A DNA stretch of 64,000 bases from Aquarana catesbeiana (Eukaryota; Chordata; Amphibia; Anura; Ranidae). The stretch's first letter is position 1, and each line of letters begins with the position of its first letter. The DNA lies in NCBI RefSeq assembly GCF_042186555.1, contig NC_133328.1, forward strand, positions 498,507,106 through 498,571,105, given 5' to 3'. The translations under genes were made by a program, and so were the position numbers. Under the pieces are notes generated by a model. The model searched no databases and had not been told where the DNA came from. It was given only the letters and a program-made list of their open reading frames with translations. Below, piece after piece: positions 23,412 to 34,921 of the stretch.

Positions 23412-24664
23412 TAGAGGTCGACCGATATGGGTTTTTCTCTGGCCGATGCCAAAGCCGATATTTAGAAATCGCGGTGGCCGATAGCCGATATGAGATGCCG
23501 ATTTTTTAGGGCCGATATATTAGGCCGATTTTTTTTTTTTTTTTTCCCTTCATCTCATAAAATCTAACAGTTAGACCCCTTTCACACTGGGGCGTTTTTC
23601 AGGCGCTTTTGGGCTAAAAACAGCGCCTGTAAAACGGCTCCCCTGCAGTCTGTGTGAAAGCTCGAGTGCTTTCACACTGAGGCGATGCGCTGGCAGGATG
23701 TTAAAAAAAAGTCCTGCAAGCGGCATCTTTGGAGCAGTGTATACCGCTCTTCCACCACTCCTGCCCATTGAAATAAATGCGCACCGCTGCCGAAGCGCCT
23801 GCAAAGCGTTTCGGCAGCAGCGCTTCAGGGGCGCATTTAACCCCTTCTTCGGCCGCTAGCTGGGTTATAAGCGCCCCGCTAGCAGGCGAATTACGCCGCT
23901 AAAATGACGGTAAAGCGCCGCTAAAATTAACAGCATTTTACCGTCAACGCATGCCCGCTCCAGTGTGAAAGCAGCCTTAAGTAATAAGTGATACAGAAAA
24001 TTTTTTATATTTAAACATTTATTAAACAAAACAAACCTCCAATTAGTTCACTTGTATGTAGAATTTAGATTAAAAAAAAACAACTATATCTTAAATATTA
24101 AATACACAAAAACAGGTAATCAAAACTTTTGGACGAAAAAAAATGGGCTTACTTTACTGCTTTTTTTTTTTTTTTTTTTTTTTTTTTATTTCATTAGTGT
24201 ATTTTTTTTTTAAAAATTGCGTTTGAAAGACTGCTGCGCAAATACCGTGTGACATAAAATATTGCAACAACCGCTATTTTATTCCCTAGAGTCTCTGCTA
24301 AAAAAAATATATATAATGTTTGGGGGTTCTAAGTGATTTTATAGCAGAAAATACAGGATTTTTACTTGTAAGCAACAAGTGTCAGAAAAGATTTAGTCTT
24401 TAAATGGTTAAACTGAAAACTTCTCCACGGAGTTCAGTCTATTGATAAAAGAACCTGAAAGAGATACAATGTATCTTCTTATCAGACTTGACAGGCTGCC
24501 CAGAGGAGGAGAGAAGAAAACTTCAGACAACTTGCAATTGACTTCAATTACAGAAGTCATTTGCAAGTCCCGCTGAATCGGCTTTTTTTATCAGCACAAT
24601 CAGCCGATGCCGATTAAGTAAAAAAAGCCAAATATCGGCCGGCCGATATATCGGTCGACCTCTA
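23412..24664 (+). mobile_element. Composite hAT element, copy 1
   Basis: Termini are TAGAGGTCGACCGATAT and ATATCGGTCGACCTCTA. The flanks GTTATAAT (23404-23411) and GTTACAAT (24665-24672) are an 8-bp target duplication with one mismatch, diagnostic of hAT. CGATAT/ATATCGG motifs are repeated near both ends. The interior includes a Harbinger-like MITE (23574-23976) and the block AACAACCGCTATTTTATTCC, also found near 33505 and 38325. No transposase. It split the DIRS element after that had inserted. Confidence 0.85.
23574..23976. mobile_element. Harbinger-like MITE nested in hAT copy 1
   Basis: TTA flanks at 23571-23573 and 23977-23979. Ends are GACCCCTTTCACACTGG and CCAGTGTGAAAGCAGCC. The same insertion is present in the second hAT copy at 38611-38975, so it pre-dates hAT amplification. 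Confidence 0.75.
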
Positions 24665-24672
24665 GTTACAAT

Positions 24673-25283
24673 TGCATGGAGTATCTGGGGCTGATTTCCC
24701 TTCCAAAAGAGAGAGATTCAAGGGTCCAGCTATCAGACTCCCAGATCAACCTACCACCCCTTCACTTGTTTCTGATTGAGGGTTCTGGCCCTCATGGTGA
24801 CCTCATTCAAAGTGGTTCCCTTCCCTCCACTCCAGACTTTAGCAGCTTAATGTTTTTACCACATGGGACAAACGGATCCATTCTTTAGTGTGCCTGTTAT
24901 GTCTATTTAGCAAGGCAAAAATCTCTCTAGCATGGTGAATTTCCATGTCAACACGGCTCTAGGATCAGGGAAATTGTTCCTCCTATCTCCCTGCAAGTTG
25001 ATAATGATGGATGCCTGCCTGTCAGACTTAATCAGGATCTAAAATTCCTAACTGTCCACAGGAGTCAACACTCTCCATCAGTATTCTGGAACTGAGAGCC
25101 ATAAGACTGAATCTATTACACCCCTCACCTACATGGTCACCCAGTGAGGGTGCAATTGGACAACTTCACAGCTGTAGCCTACTCAAACTTTCAAGGGGGG
25201 ACCAGAATTCGGGCAGCTCTGAAGGAGGCAAATCTGATTTTCTCTTGGGTGAAGGATGTTCCAAAACTCTCGGCCATCTACAA
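24673..25283 (+). pseudogene. DIRS RT tail and RNase H-like fragment
   Basis: After the hAT insertion the frame MEYLGLISLPKERDS (24676) corresponds to the RT-distal region. Further on, frames near 25060-25280 read LRAIRL-like sequence, then MRVQLDNFTAVAYSNFQGG and ALKEANLIFSWVKDVP, the RNase H segment of DIRS polyproteins (usual form QSDNATAVAYINHQGG). Stops and indels break it. Confidence 0.65.
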
Positions 25284-25455
25284 ATTGGCATTGGTAAATT
25301 GTGACAGCGGGTGCAGGGAGAAAATCCCCGGCCCACTGTCAAAGGCCGGTGGAGGGGATTAGGGGGAGATCTGGAGGAGTAGGAACATTTAACATGTTCC
25401 GCCCTAAAAATGGGTGGAACATGTAATGTGTTACCAAAGGTAAACCTATCCTTAA
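25284..25455. mobile_element. TTAA MITE fragment
   Basis: It contains GTGACAGCGGGTGCAGGG, ACATGTTCCGCCC, GGGTGGAACATGTAA and the end AAAGGTAAACCTATCCTTAA. This is the reverse of the start of the family at 36499 (TTAAAGGATAAGTTCACC). The other end is missing. It interrupts the DIRS RNase H frame. Confidence 0.6.
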
Positions 25456-26430
25456 ACTCTGTAAGAAATGGGGACATCATGGCCTCCAGATTCAGCAAGA
25501 AACTGGACAGATTTGTGACCAGAACCAGGGATCCCCTTGCTTTTGCCATGAATGCCTGGTGATTCCTTGGACCTCATTCAGTCTGGTATATGGATTTCCT
25601 CCAGTGAAGTTTCTCAGCAAGATAGAGAGGGAACAGAGTCCAGGGATCCTTCTTGCCCCAAATTGGCCCAGGAGAACTTGGTGCACAGACATAGTCAGAC
25701 TCCTGGCAGATGAGCCTTGGCATCTTCCAAACAGGCTAAACCCCTGTCACAAGGCCCTGTATTCCACCCTGCTTCTCAGTTACCAGCTTGTAATGGCATT
25801 GCTGTTGAAACCCGGGCCCTAAAGGATAGGGACATTACTGGTTCTTTCTTCCCCATTCTGCTCAAAGGAAGAAAATCTACTTCTCCTAATATCTGCCACT
25901 CGGTTGGAAGACCTATTTTGACTTGTGCGAAAGCAGGCACCATAACATTTGGAAATATTCAATTTCCTACATTCTGGCCCTCCTGCAGTCTGGTCTGGAT
26001 CAGCATCTGGCTCTTAATACTGTAAAGGGTAATGTTTTTACCCTATCCATTCTATTACTATGGCCTTTGGCTTTACACACTCTTGTAAAGACCTTTATAC
26101 AAGGCATGGCTTATGTTCATCAACCACTTCAACCTCCTGTGTCTCCCTGAGATCTAAATCTAGTGCTTTTGGTTCTTCAAAGACATCTCTTTGAACCAAT
26201 TTGGTATATCACATTGGAGCATTTCACCAACAAAGGGACCTTTTTGGTTACTGTTACCTCGGTCAGGCATTTCTTCAAGTTAGTTTCTTCTAAAGAACCC
26301 TGTCTTACCCTAAACAAAGATAAAGTGGTACTGAAATCCAGACCCTCCTTCCTTCCCAGGGGGATCTCCTCCTTTCACCTCAATAAGGATATTTTCCTTC
26401 CTTCCCTCTATCCTGCCTCGAAGCTCGCCA
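25456..26430 (+). pseudogene. DIRS linker and tyrosine recombinase N-terminal part
   Basis: 25470-25800 reads MASRFSKKLDRFVTR, then FPPVKFLSKI and ILLAPNWPRRTWCTDIVRLL, the conserved block between RNase H and recombinase in vertebrate DIRS. 25900-26430 reads YSISYILALLQSGLDQHLAL, LVKTFIQGM, then TFLVTVTSVRHFFKL and LNKDKVVLKSRPSFLP, the recombinase N-terminal domain. The catalytic Arg context is corrupted (TSVRHF for TSARR) and the C-terminal Tyr region is absent here. Confidence 0.65.
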
Positions 26431-26520
26431 AGAAGACTTGGTCTTCTCTTGTCCTGTACTGTATACCAAGATATGGAATGTACAGGTAAGTCAAAATTCC
26501 CATTTTGTTTTTTTGGCCAG

Positions 26521-27118
26521 AAATAGTTGTTGGTAAATGCAGTTAATGTTATCATCGCCATTTAAGTGTGTGTCATTCTATAAACGTACAAAGGATTCAC
26601 TTCATGAGACGTATTATAAAACAGTCAAATAGCTGAAAACAAATTTTTTTCTAATGAACACTTCCACTATGCTTTCATCGTATGTTAAAACTGCACATTT
26701 GTTATTGATAGTGGAATTTTCCTTTCCAAAAAAGGATAGTTGTTTAAATTTCGGAGGAATCAGAGTCAAAAGGATTGGTTGAGATTCAGTAACATTCCTT
26801 TTGTTTGTATGCTCCATGTAATAGCTTCAAGCTAAAACATTATAATGTCTTCCAACTGTTTGTATTGTTTACGATTTTTTTTTTTGCACGTTGAGGAATA
26901 TATCCAGCTGTTCAGTGTAAGATTCCCTCCAAGTGCTTGTTTTTAGATTTGACCTTGAGATTTTCATGCATATTAGTGTTCTAAACCTAGCCATAGATAT
27001 TATAGCCCTGATGTATGGAAAGTGTGCTAAATGTAAAATGTAATAATGCTCAAAACAACCAATCAATTTATTTAAAAATAAATTCATTTTCTTTTAGAAA
27101 GCCTTGTGATTTGGGCCA
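26521..27118. other. No gene seen
   Basis: AT-rich sequence without recognised features. Confidence 0.45.
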
Positions 27119-27633
27119 TTAAAGCCCCACTGGGAAAAATATGACACTCCATCCACTCCCTCACAGCCCATTATAAGACATGCTGTTAAAAAGAGGAATC
27201 AAAAATACAAATGTACATATACACATAGATGGCTGCAGGATCAATCCAATACTGCAGCTGTCCCGTGATGGCTCTAAACCGAGAGCTGAGCAATCAAAGA
27301 CCACTGATTGTTCAGTTCTCGGGTCTACTGTGAGCATAAAGCAGTGACAGTCAGTCACTGCTCTGTGCTTTGCTCCTCCGGTGCTCACTGGAGTGTCGGA
27401 CGGTGCAGGGGGTGGGAGTGGCTAGCTCTCAGCAGCACACTGAGAGGCTTAGCCAGCTGCCGCTTAGGTATCTGGGTGATTCTGACATTATTGTCTGGAT
27501 CCCTGCAGAGCCTGGACCGGCTCTGTGAGGTCAGCTGACAGCTGAATCTGGGTCCCAGGAGTGCAGAGCTAAGTGCACTCTTGTGACCCACAGACGTATG
27601 GCCAAAAGAGCGGTGGCCATAATTTCCCTTTAA
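27119..27633. mobile_element. Possible TTAA-flanked element
   Basis: TTAA at both edges with weak inverted termini: TTAAAGCCCCACTGGGA and AATTTCCCTTTAA. The GC-rich interior includes mirrored AGTGACAGTCAGTCACT and short palindromes. No coding content. Confidence 0.4.
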
Positions 27634-27912
27634 GTCAGGTCCATTGCTGCCATCATTACTGGGTGCAGATGACCGCTAATCCAGTGCTGCCGATTCACCC
27701 AGAACCACTGGTCCTCTACAGTCTCCTTTGTGACATCACCACCCTTCTGGAGCCTGAGGGAATCCTGCTGATGGACAATGGCGTAGCGTGGGGGGTGCAG
27801 GGGGTGCCGTGGCCCCGGGCGCGATATTTAGGGGGGCGCCAGTATGTGTCACTGGCTGCCCCCTCCTAATTTCTAATTCTGTGTTCCCGGACTCCGGCCG
27901 CCATGTTAAGTG

Positions 27913-28032
27913 TCCGGCGCCCTGTGATTGGGTGTATGGGGGTCATGTGAGGCGTAGGGCTGGCCTGTCCTCGATCGCTCCTGAAGTCCCGCCTCCGCAC
28001 ATGACCCCCCATACACCCAATCACAGGGCGCT
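27913..28032. repeat. Hairpin inside the hAT element
   Basis: CCGGCGCCCTGTGATTGGG, TGTATGGGGGTCATGTG on the left pair with CACATGACCCCCCATACA, CCCAATCACAGGGCGC on the right. The loop is GC-rich (27952-27994). Confidence 0.8.
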
Positions 28033-28194
28033 GGATACTGAACATGGTAGCAAGCAGAGCGCAGGGGAGAGAAGAAAGTGAGCCGCCGCTGTGTTCTCCT
28101 CCTCCTCTGGATCGATGCAGCCAGGATAAGAAGGTGAGTGAGAGTCTTGTTACTGGGAGGGGGAGGGAGGGAGGGGGGTGGGCGAGAGAGAGAG

Positions 28195-30345
28195 ACTATA
28201 GGCAGGACAATGTAGTGTAGTATAGTATAGTATGGAGGTCAGTGTAGTCGTCACTATGGGGGGCAGTGTAGTGGACAGTATAGTATAGTGTAGTATAGTA
28301 TAGTGGTTAGTGTAGTATAGTATAGTGGTTAGCATAGTGGTCAGTATAGTGTAGTTTAGTATGGAGGTCAGTGTAGTATAGTGGACAGTGTAGTATAGTG
28401 GACAGTGTAGTATAGTGGACAGTGTAGTATGGTGGTCAGTATAGTGGACAGTGTACTATGGTGGTCAGTGTAGTGTAGTATAGTGGACAGTGTAGTGGTT
28501 AGTGTAGTGGACAGTGTAGTATAGTGGTCAGTGTAGTATGGCGGTCAGTGTAGTATGGCGGACAGTGTAATATGGCGGTCAGTGTAGTATAGCGGTCAGT
28601 GTAGTATAGCGGTCAGTATAGTGTAGTATAGTGGACAGTGTAGTATGGTGGTCAGTATAGTGTACTATAGTGGACAGTGTAGTATAGTGGTCAGTGTAGT
28701 ATGGTGGTCAGTATAATGTAGTATAGTGGACAGTGTAGTATGGTGGTCAGTATAGTGTAGTATAGTGGACAGTGTAGTATAGTGGACAGTGTAGTATAGC
28801 GGACAGTGTAGTATAGCGGACAGTGTAGTATGGTGGTCAGTATAGTGTACTATAGTGGACAGTGTAGTATAGTGGTCAGTGTAGTATGGTGGTCAGTATA
28901 GTGTAGTATAGTGGACAGTGTAGTATGGTGGTCAGTATAGTGTAGTATAGTGGACAGTGTAGTATAGTGGTCAGTGTAGTATAGCGGACAGTGTAGTATG
29001 GCGGACAGTGTAGTATGGTGGTCAGTATAGTGTAGTATAGTGGACAGTGTAGTATAGTGGTCAGTGTAGTATGGTGGTCAGTATAGTGTAGTATAGTGGA
29101 CAGTGTAGTATGGTGGTCAGTATAGTGTAGTATAGTGGTCAGTGTAGTATGGTGGTCAGTGTAGTATAGTGGTCAGTGTAGTATGGTGGTCAGTGTAGTA
29201 TAGTGGTCAGTGTAGTATAGTGGACAGTGTAGTATGGTGGTCAGTATAGTGTAGTATAGTGGTCAGTGTAGTGTAGTGGTCAGTGTAGTGTAGTGGACAG
29301 TGTAGTGTAGTGGACAGTGTAGTGTAGTGGTCAGTGTAGTATGGTGGTCAGTGTAGTATGGTGGTCAGTGTAGTATAGTGGACAGTGTAGTATGGTGGTC
29401 AGTGTCGTATAGTGGACAGTGTCGTATGGTGGACAGTGTAGTATGGTGGACAGTGTAGTATAGTGGTCAGCGTAGTATAGTGGACAGCGTAGTATAGTGG
29501 ACAGTGTAGTATGGTGGTCAGTGTAGTATGGTGGACAGTGTAGTATAGTGGACAGTGTAGTATGGTGGTCAGTGTAGTATAATGGTGAGTGTAGTATAGT
29601 GGACAGTGTAGTATAGTGGACAGTGTAGTATGGTGGTCAGTGTAGTATGGTGGTCAGTATAGTGTAGTATAGTGGACAGTGTAGTATAGTGGACAGTGTA
29701 GTATGGTGGTCAGTGTAGTATGGTGGTCAGTATAATGTAGTATAGTGGACAGTGTAGTATAGTGTAGTATAGTGGACAGTGTAGTATAGTGAACAGTGTA
29801 GTATGGTGGTCAGTATAGTGTAGTATAGTGGTCAGTGTAGTATGGTGGTCAGTGTAGTATAGTGGTCAGTGTAGTGTAGTGGACAGTGTAGTATAGTGGT
29901 TAGTGTAGTATAGTGGACAGTGTAGTATAGTGGACAGTGTAGTATAGTGGTCAGTGTAGTATGGTGGTCAGTATAGTGTAGTATAGTAGACAGTGTAGTA
30001 TGGTGGTCAGTATAGTGTAGTATAGTGGTCAGTGTAATGTAGTATAGTGGACAGTGTAGTGTAGTATAGTGGTCAGTATAGTGGACAGTGTAGTATGGTG
30101 GTCAGTATAGTGTAGTATAGTGGTCAGTGTAGTATGGTGGTCAAGTGTAGTGTAGTATAGTGGACAGTGTAGTGTAGTATAGTGGTCAGTATAGTGGACA
30201 GTGTAGTATGGTGGTCAGTGTAGTGGTCAGTGTAATATAGTGGACTGTATAGTATAGTGGTCAGTATAGTATAGTGGTCAGTGTAGTGGACAATGTAGTG
30301 TAGTGGACAGTGTAGTTCTCAGTGTAGTGGTCAGTATAGGAATCA
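28195..30345 (+). repeat. 17-bp minisatellite, about 2.15 kb
   Basis: The core is AGTGTAGTATAGTGGAC with variants ATAGTGG(A/T)C and ATGGTGGTC. It is interspersed with a 22-bp form containing an extra TATAGTG. C is rare on this strand and occurs almost only in the final GAC/GTC. Higher-order alternation of the two variants is visible but irregular. Roughly 120 units, not a CRISPR because no spacers exist. Confidence 0.9.
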
Positions 30346-30689
30346 GGTAGGTCAGTACGCGCAAATTACTTTCCTTGCCCCAGGTGCTGACAACCCACGC
30401 TACGCCACTGCTGATGGATAGCCAATAGTAAGTGTCTGTCATGTAGCCAGTGATGTGAAAACCAAAATAATGGCTTCATATAAGTAAAAAGGGCTCAGTT
30501 AGGGGGCTAAATTCTATCTCGGAGATGGGCTTTAAAGTGCATTTCTAATGGTAGAGAACCCTTTTGCACAAATGCTGGGCTGTGAAACAGTGAAAATAAA
30601 CCCTTTTGTGCTTTTGTGAATACCCTATTGGGGGGGGGGGGGTTGAGTACCCTTATGCTCCCCCCCAAAAAATGCCAAAACCTCAATCT

Positions 30690-31890
30690 GAAAAACTCTT
30701 TACTTCTGAGACTAAAATAGGTTCCTTTCATTTGGATCCAGAAAATTGTATCTATAGACTACAAGCTGGAATTGCCAAATTGCCTTCTCTGCCTCCAACC
30801 ACCTTCATGCTCTGATGCAGCTTCTCTTTCAAGTGGGTCCTAGCCCTTGTCCCGGAAACTGAGAGGTTCCAGGGTTTTATTCAAACCTGTCCACTGTTCC
30901 CAAAGCCAAAGGGTGTGTCCTGCCCATAATGGATCTTAATGTACTGAACACCTTTCTTCAGGTACAAAATTTCCTTTAATAATCTGTTAGGTCAGGCATT
31001 GCTTTCCTCCACCTGGGAGACCTTCTGTCCTTTGTGGATATGAAGAATGCCTACTTGCATGTCTCCATCTTCCTAGCACACCAGTGCCACCTGTATTTTG
31101 CAGTAGGCACACAACATTAGCAGTTTGTTGCCTTTTCCTTTGCTCTGTCCCCTGCACTTCGGGTCCTCACCAAGGCCACAGAACTACCTTTGGACTTTCT
31201 CATGCTCAGGCTATACAGTTCAAGAGCCAACCTTTTCTGGGTTTGATGTTTGCCTCCTTCAAGGCAGTTCCATATACCAAATGTAATTCCTGTCTGTTGC
31301 AATGTGGGACAAGCCCACACAACCTGGCTTGCCCCAACCTGGTGGATCGCAAGTTCAGAGCTAGAGTCTGGAAAATTCTCCCTCCCACTAGTCTGAAAGG
31401 TTTTTAGGGTGGAATAGCTATCTGTTTGGCTGGGGAGGTGTCCTTGATACTCAGTGCTAAGAATGTGGTCACCCAAGGAAATTTGTCTCCTAATCAGTAC
31501 CCTGGAGCTCAGAGCGATTATCCCTTGAATGCTGGACCTCCTGACTGTGAGGTCTTATGACCAGGATTCAGTCAAACTATGCCACAACAGTGGTTTACAG
31601 CAACCATTAAGGAGGAATCAGAAGTCTGCAGGCTCAAAGAGAAGTAGAACAGATTCTCACTTAAGCAGAGCTTCACATTTCAGTCCAGTCTGCCATGCAC
31701 ATCCCAGGATTGGAAAATTGGCAAGCGGGCTTCCTCAGCTGCGAGACCATGGATTCTCACCTGGTTCCCATTTGTTACAAACTAGCTTTTGAACCTTTTG
31801 GGGTATTCCTTTGTCAAATCTCACTCATAATGTTGTCTTTATTGTTGGCATCACCTTTGAGAGGCAGGTTTTGAGTTTCTCCTCTGAATG
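30690..31890 (+). mobile_element. Second DIRS remnant: RT to RNase H
   Basis: Broken plus-strand frames read VPGFYSNLSTVPKAKGCVL and DLNVLNTFL-like sequence (about 30860-30965). VDMKNAYLHVSIFLAHQC (31035-31085) follows, corresponding to the DIRS RT palm entry. GWGGVLDTQ (31430) and RIQSNYATTVVYSN...GGIRS then SVQSAMHIPGLENWQAGFLS (31560-31740) are the RNase H part. Stops are frequent. The copy is independent of the one at 22841-26520. Confidence 0.65.
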
Positions 31891-32699
31891 CCTTTTACTC
31901 TTAGCAGGAAAATGCAGCTTTAAAAACGCACCTAAAGCCACATGCTTTTCGGTGCATCAGGCGTGAGTATTAAAGTGCTTGTTACCCCAGCATTTCAAAT
32001 TCCTGATATGTGCCTGCTGTACAGTATACTTGTATGAAAAAGTATCCTGTTCTTTTTGTATTGCTTCCTTTGAGTGAAATCCCTGGTGATCCAGTCCCTC
32101 TGCTTTCCTATTAATAACTGACCAAACTAACTAGGAGAACACAGCATGGTCAGTTCTCTAGCTGTGTTGGGAACTCAGCCTGCTCTCCTCCAATGATCAG
32201 ATTTGTCCTGACACACCTCCACCTGCACAACCTTTCACTGGGACGTTCCGTGTGCTGCTGCTTCTCCTCCCCCAGCTCTTATGCAGCTGAGAACAAAGGG
32301 AATGTGATCATTTATTTTTACAAAAAGGGAAAAAAAGGTATTTATAATGTTTTTTTTTTATATCTATACACAAACGTTTTTTCTTTCATTTCTATTTTAC
32401 ACTGAATGGGTTGTTTTACAAGGTGATTGTTTAATCACTTTAATATTAATTTATTCTGGCCATTAGATTACATTAACGCCCTAATGCTAGGCTCATCTAG
32501 CATTTCTGCTCAAAAGCTCCTCTCCTGAACATGTTGGTGATGGTTTTGTTTTCAGCCTTTAAATGCCCCTCTTCCAATATGCCTGTAAATGCCTATATGT
32601 GCATAGGCTAACATGGAGGTGCTTTTATGGGCTGAAAAAAAGACCCGCCAAACGGCTCTAAAAGTGGTGTTTATTAAGCTCAGTGTGCATAAGGCCTTA
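31891..32699. other. Unclassified repeats between DIRS fragments
   Basis: It starts with blocks similar to TTAA MITEs (TTAAAGTGCTTGTTACC near 31970). It ends CAGTGTGCATAAGGCC then TTA, a Harbinger-like right terminus (32683-32699). Probably one or two MITEs inserted in the DIRS element. No gene. Confidence 0.4.
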
Positions 32700-33010
32700 A
32701 GCTGATCAGTTAGTGCCTCAGGCATCTGTTTCTCAGATTGGCAAGCCTGCCACCTGGTCTTCTGTTAACACATTTGTTTTACCAGATAAATATTCAGGCC
32801 TCGGCTGATGCTGGCTTCAGTCCTAAGGTTTTTCAGGCAATACTGATGGTTTTCGTGGGCTTGTCAGCCTTTTGTTTACCGTGTTCTTAACCCCTCAGTT
32901 GGACTACTTTTGGGTATCCCAATGTACCTTAATTACTTCATCCTGTGCCCCTTGTGTACTCCAAGAAAAGGATTTTACTGTAAGTTAAAAATCTTATTTT
33001 TTTTGCTCAA
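32700..33010 (+). mobile_element. DIRS 3' end: recombinase C-terminus and tail
   Basis: Frames read IGKPATWSSVNTFVLPDKYS (about 32735-32795), the segment holding the end of the tyrosine recombinase in DIRS. It is followed by the tail CCTTGTGTACTCCAAGAAAAGGATTTTACTGTAAG in non-coding form. It continues the copy at 30690-31890 after an insertion. Confidence 0.6.
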
Positions 33011-33402
33011 AAATAATAAACATATTATATGTACCTGCTCTGTGTTGTGGTTTTGCACAGAGCAGCCCAGATCCTCCTCTTCTAGGGTCTCCCTTCGGCG
33101 CTCCTGGCCCTCCCTTCTGACGAGTGCCCCCACAGCAAGCAGCTTGCAATGGGGGCACCTAAGCTAAGCCGCAGCTCTGTGTGTCCATTCAGACATGGAG
33201 CAGTGACTAGGCCCCACCTTTTCCCTCTCCCCATTGGCTCACCGACTTTGACAGGATGGGAGCCAATGGCGCTCCGCTGCTGTCTCAGCCAATGAGTCCC
33301 GGGCAGCCGAGTCTCTCCTGCAACATCGCTGGATCGAGATGGACTCTGGTATGTATTAGGGGGGCTGAGGGGGGGCTGCTGCACACAGAAGGTTTTTTAT
33401 CT
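33011..33402 (-). mobile_element. Interspersed TTAA-edge repeat, inverse of 61469-61953
   Basis: It shares, in reverse orientation with 61469-61953, the blocks GTTTTGCACAGAGC, CTCCTCTTCT, GTGCCCCCA, GAGCCAATGGC and TTTTTTATCTTAA. No coding content. It abuts the next element at its TTAA. Confidence 0.5.
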
Positions 33403-34921
33403 TAAAGCGGAGTTCCACCCAAAAGTTAAAGTTAACTTTAAAAAGTTACAAGAAAATTACTTAGAACCCCCAAACATTATATATATTTTTTTCTAACACC
33501 CAAGAGAATACAATGGCGGTCGTTGCAATACTTTCTGTCACACCGTATTTGCGCAGCGGTCTTGGAAAAAATACACTTCTTTTAATTAAAAAATAAGACA
33601 ACAGTAAAGTTAGCCCATTTTTTTTTTTTTTTTTTTATGTTGTGAAAGAAAGGGATGCACCGATACCATTTTTTTACGAGTACAAGTACCGATACTTCTT
33701 TTTTAGTGCTCGCCAATACCAATTACTGATACCTACTGCAACTGTTTTGTTTTAACTTCAGCTGTCAGCAATGGTACAAAGCATTGGGAAGTTATTTACA
33801 AATTAAATAAAATGATTTTTTTTTTAATTTAGTGCTTTTTCAATGTGAAATGTGTAAATATATGTTAATATATATGTGTAAAAATATTCACTAACAAAGC
33901 AAACAAAAAAAAAGTTTGAATTGTTTATGGTTTATAAAATAGACGTGAACAAAGGGAAAAAAACAGGAAAATAATAATTAAATTGAGGAGAATAGGGAGG
34001 TAATTAAGGCTGATTAGAGTAAATTTAGGGTTATTAAGGGGTTAAACAGAGGAACATTTGTTCATCCCTTTGATCTGCAGATGAAGAAACAGAAATATAC
34101 AAAAAGAAACAATGTTTCTTTTTATTTTAGTGTTTCAGGGCTGAGCAATGTTGTTAATAAACATTGCCGGCTGTTTTTTTATTTTTAGAGCTCCAATTAC
34201 TGGACTTCTTTAACACTGGGGAGACCCACTGACAGCTCAAAGAACCAAGCCTGAAAGCATCAGTTTCAGGTATCGGTGCATTTGCACGAGTACCGATACT
34301 TGTGCAAATACTCGCTATCGGCACCTATACGGATACTAGTATCGGTGCAACCCTAATGAAAGATAATGTTATGTCAAAGAAATTGATACCCAACATATCA
34401 TGCTTTAAATTTGCGCCTGTTCTTGGAATGGCAACATTCTTTTACCCTTAAAAGTCTCCATAGGCGATGTTTAAAAATGTATACAGGTTACAGGGGCGCT
34501 TTAAAACCTTTTTTTTTTCCTTATTTATTTTACTTTTATTTTTTATTTTGACAGTTTAAAAAAAAAAAATTGGATCAGTTTTATTCCTATTACAAGGAAT
34601 GTAAACATCCTTTGTAATAGAAAAAAAGCATGACAGGGCCTCTTAAATATGAGATCTGGGGTCAAAAGGACCTCAGATCTCATATTTACACTAAAATACA
34701 AGGTGGGTCCGGTAAGCGGCGGAGATGACAGGCGGGAGGGGGTGGGCACCTCTCCCGCTGACTGTAAAAGTGATCTCACGGCAAATGCACTTTTACCTTA
34801 AAGAGAAATGCACAGTGTTCCCGAAAATACCAGGGTTATGGCAAGTAACTGCTGCTATAACCCCAGTATTTAGCGTCAAAGTACAGACGTACGGGTACGT
34901 CATTTTGCATGAAGGGGTTAA
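33402..34921. mobile_element. TTAA-flanked DNA repeat with nested hAT
   Basis: It begins TTAAAGCGGAGTTCCACCC and ends ACGTCATTTTGCATGAAGGGGTTAA. The left part carries AGAACCCCCAAACATTATAT and the GTCACACCGTATTTGCGCAG block, also present inside the composite hAT elements. Sequence resumes at 34350 (GATACCCAACATATCATGC) after the nested hAT. It contains CTCATATTT/AAATATGAG mirrored at 34640-34690. No transposase. The two ends may belong to different repeats. Confidence 0.5.
33650..34335. mobile_element. hAT element nested at 33.65 kb
   Basis: Termini are AAGGGATGCACCGATACC and ATCGGTGCAACCCTA, with GTACCGATACTT-type repeats near both ends. Flanks GTGAAAGA and ATGAAAGA form an 8-bp target duplication with one mismatch. 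About 690 bp, AT-rich, without an ORF. Confidence 0.75.

Larger units (their letters stand above)
22841..26520 (+). mobile_element. DIRS-type tyrosine-recombinase retrotransposon, decayed, interrupted
   Basis: Plus-strand fragments follow DIRS order: RT (22930-23340), RNase H-like (25080-25280), the linker with ILLAPNWPRRTW (25470-25800) and the N-terminal half of a tyrosine recombinase (25860-26430). It is cut by a hAT element (23412-24664) and a TTAA repeat fragment (25284-25455). Stops and frame changes are frequent. Left boundary uncertain. The 3' end motif CTGTCCTGTACTG...GGTAAGTCAAAAT recurs near 4290. Confidence 0.75.
27776..30410. mobile_element. hAT element with expanded minisatellite
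   Basis: The left end CAATGGCGTAGCGTGGG and right end CCCACGCTACGCCACTG are inverted repeats. The flanking CTGATGGA (27768-27775 and 30411-30418) is a perfect 8-bp target duplication. Interior order is GC-rich left part, a 118-bp hairpin (27913-28032), an AG-rich stretch, then about 2.15 kb of 17-bp repeats. No transposase ORF, so it is non-autonomous. Confidence 0.88.

Noticed and set aside
28195..30345. CRISPR-like array
   Set aside because: Units are contiguous with no unique spacers, in a vertebrate-type genome; it is a minisatellite.
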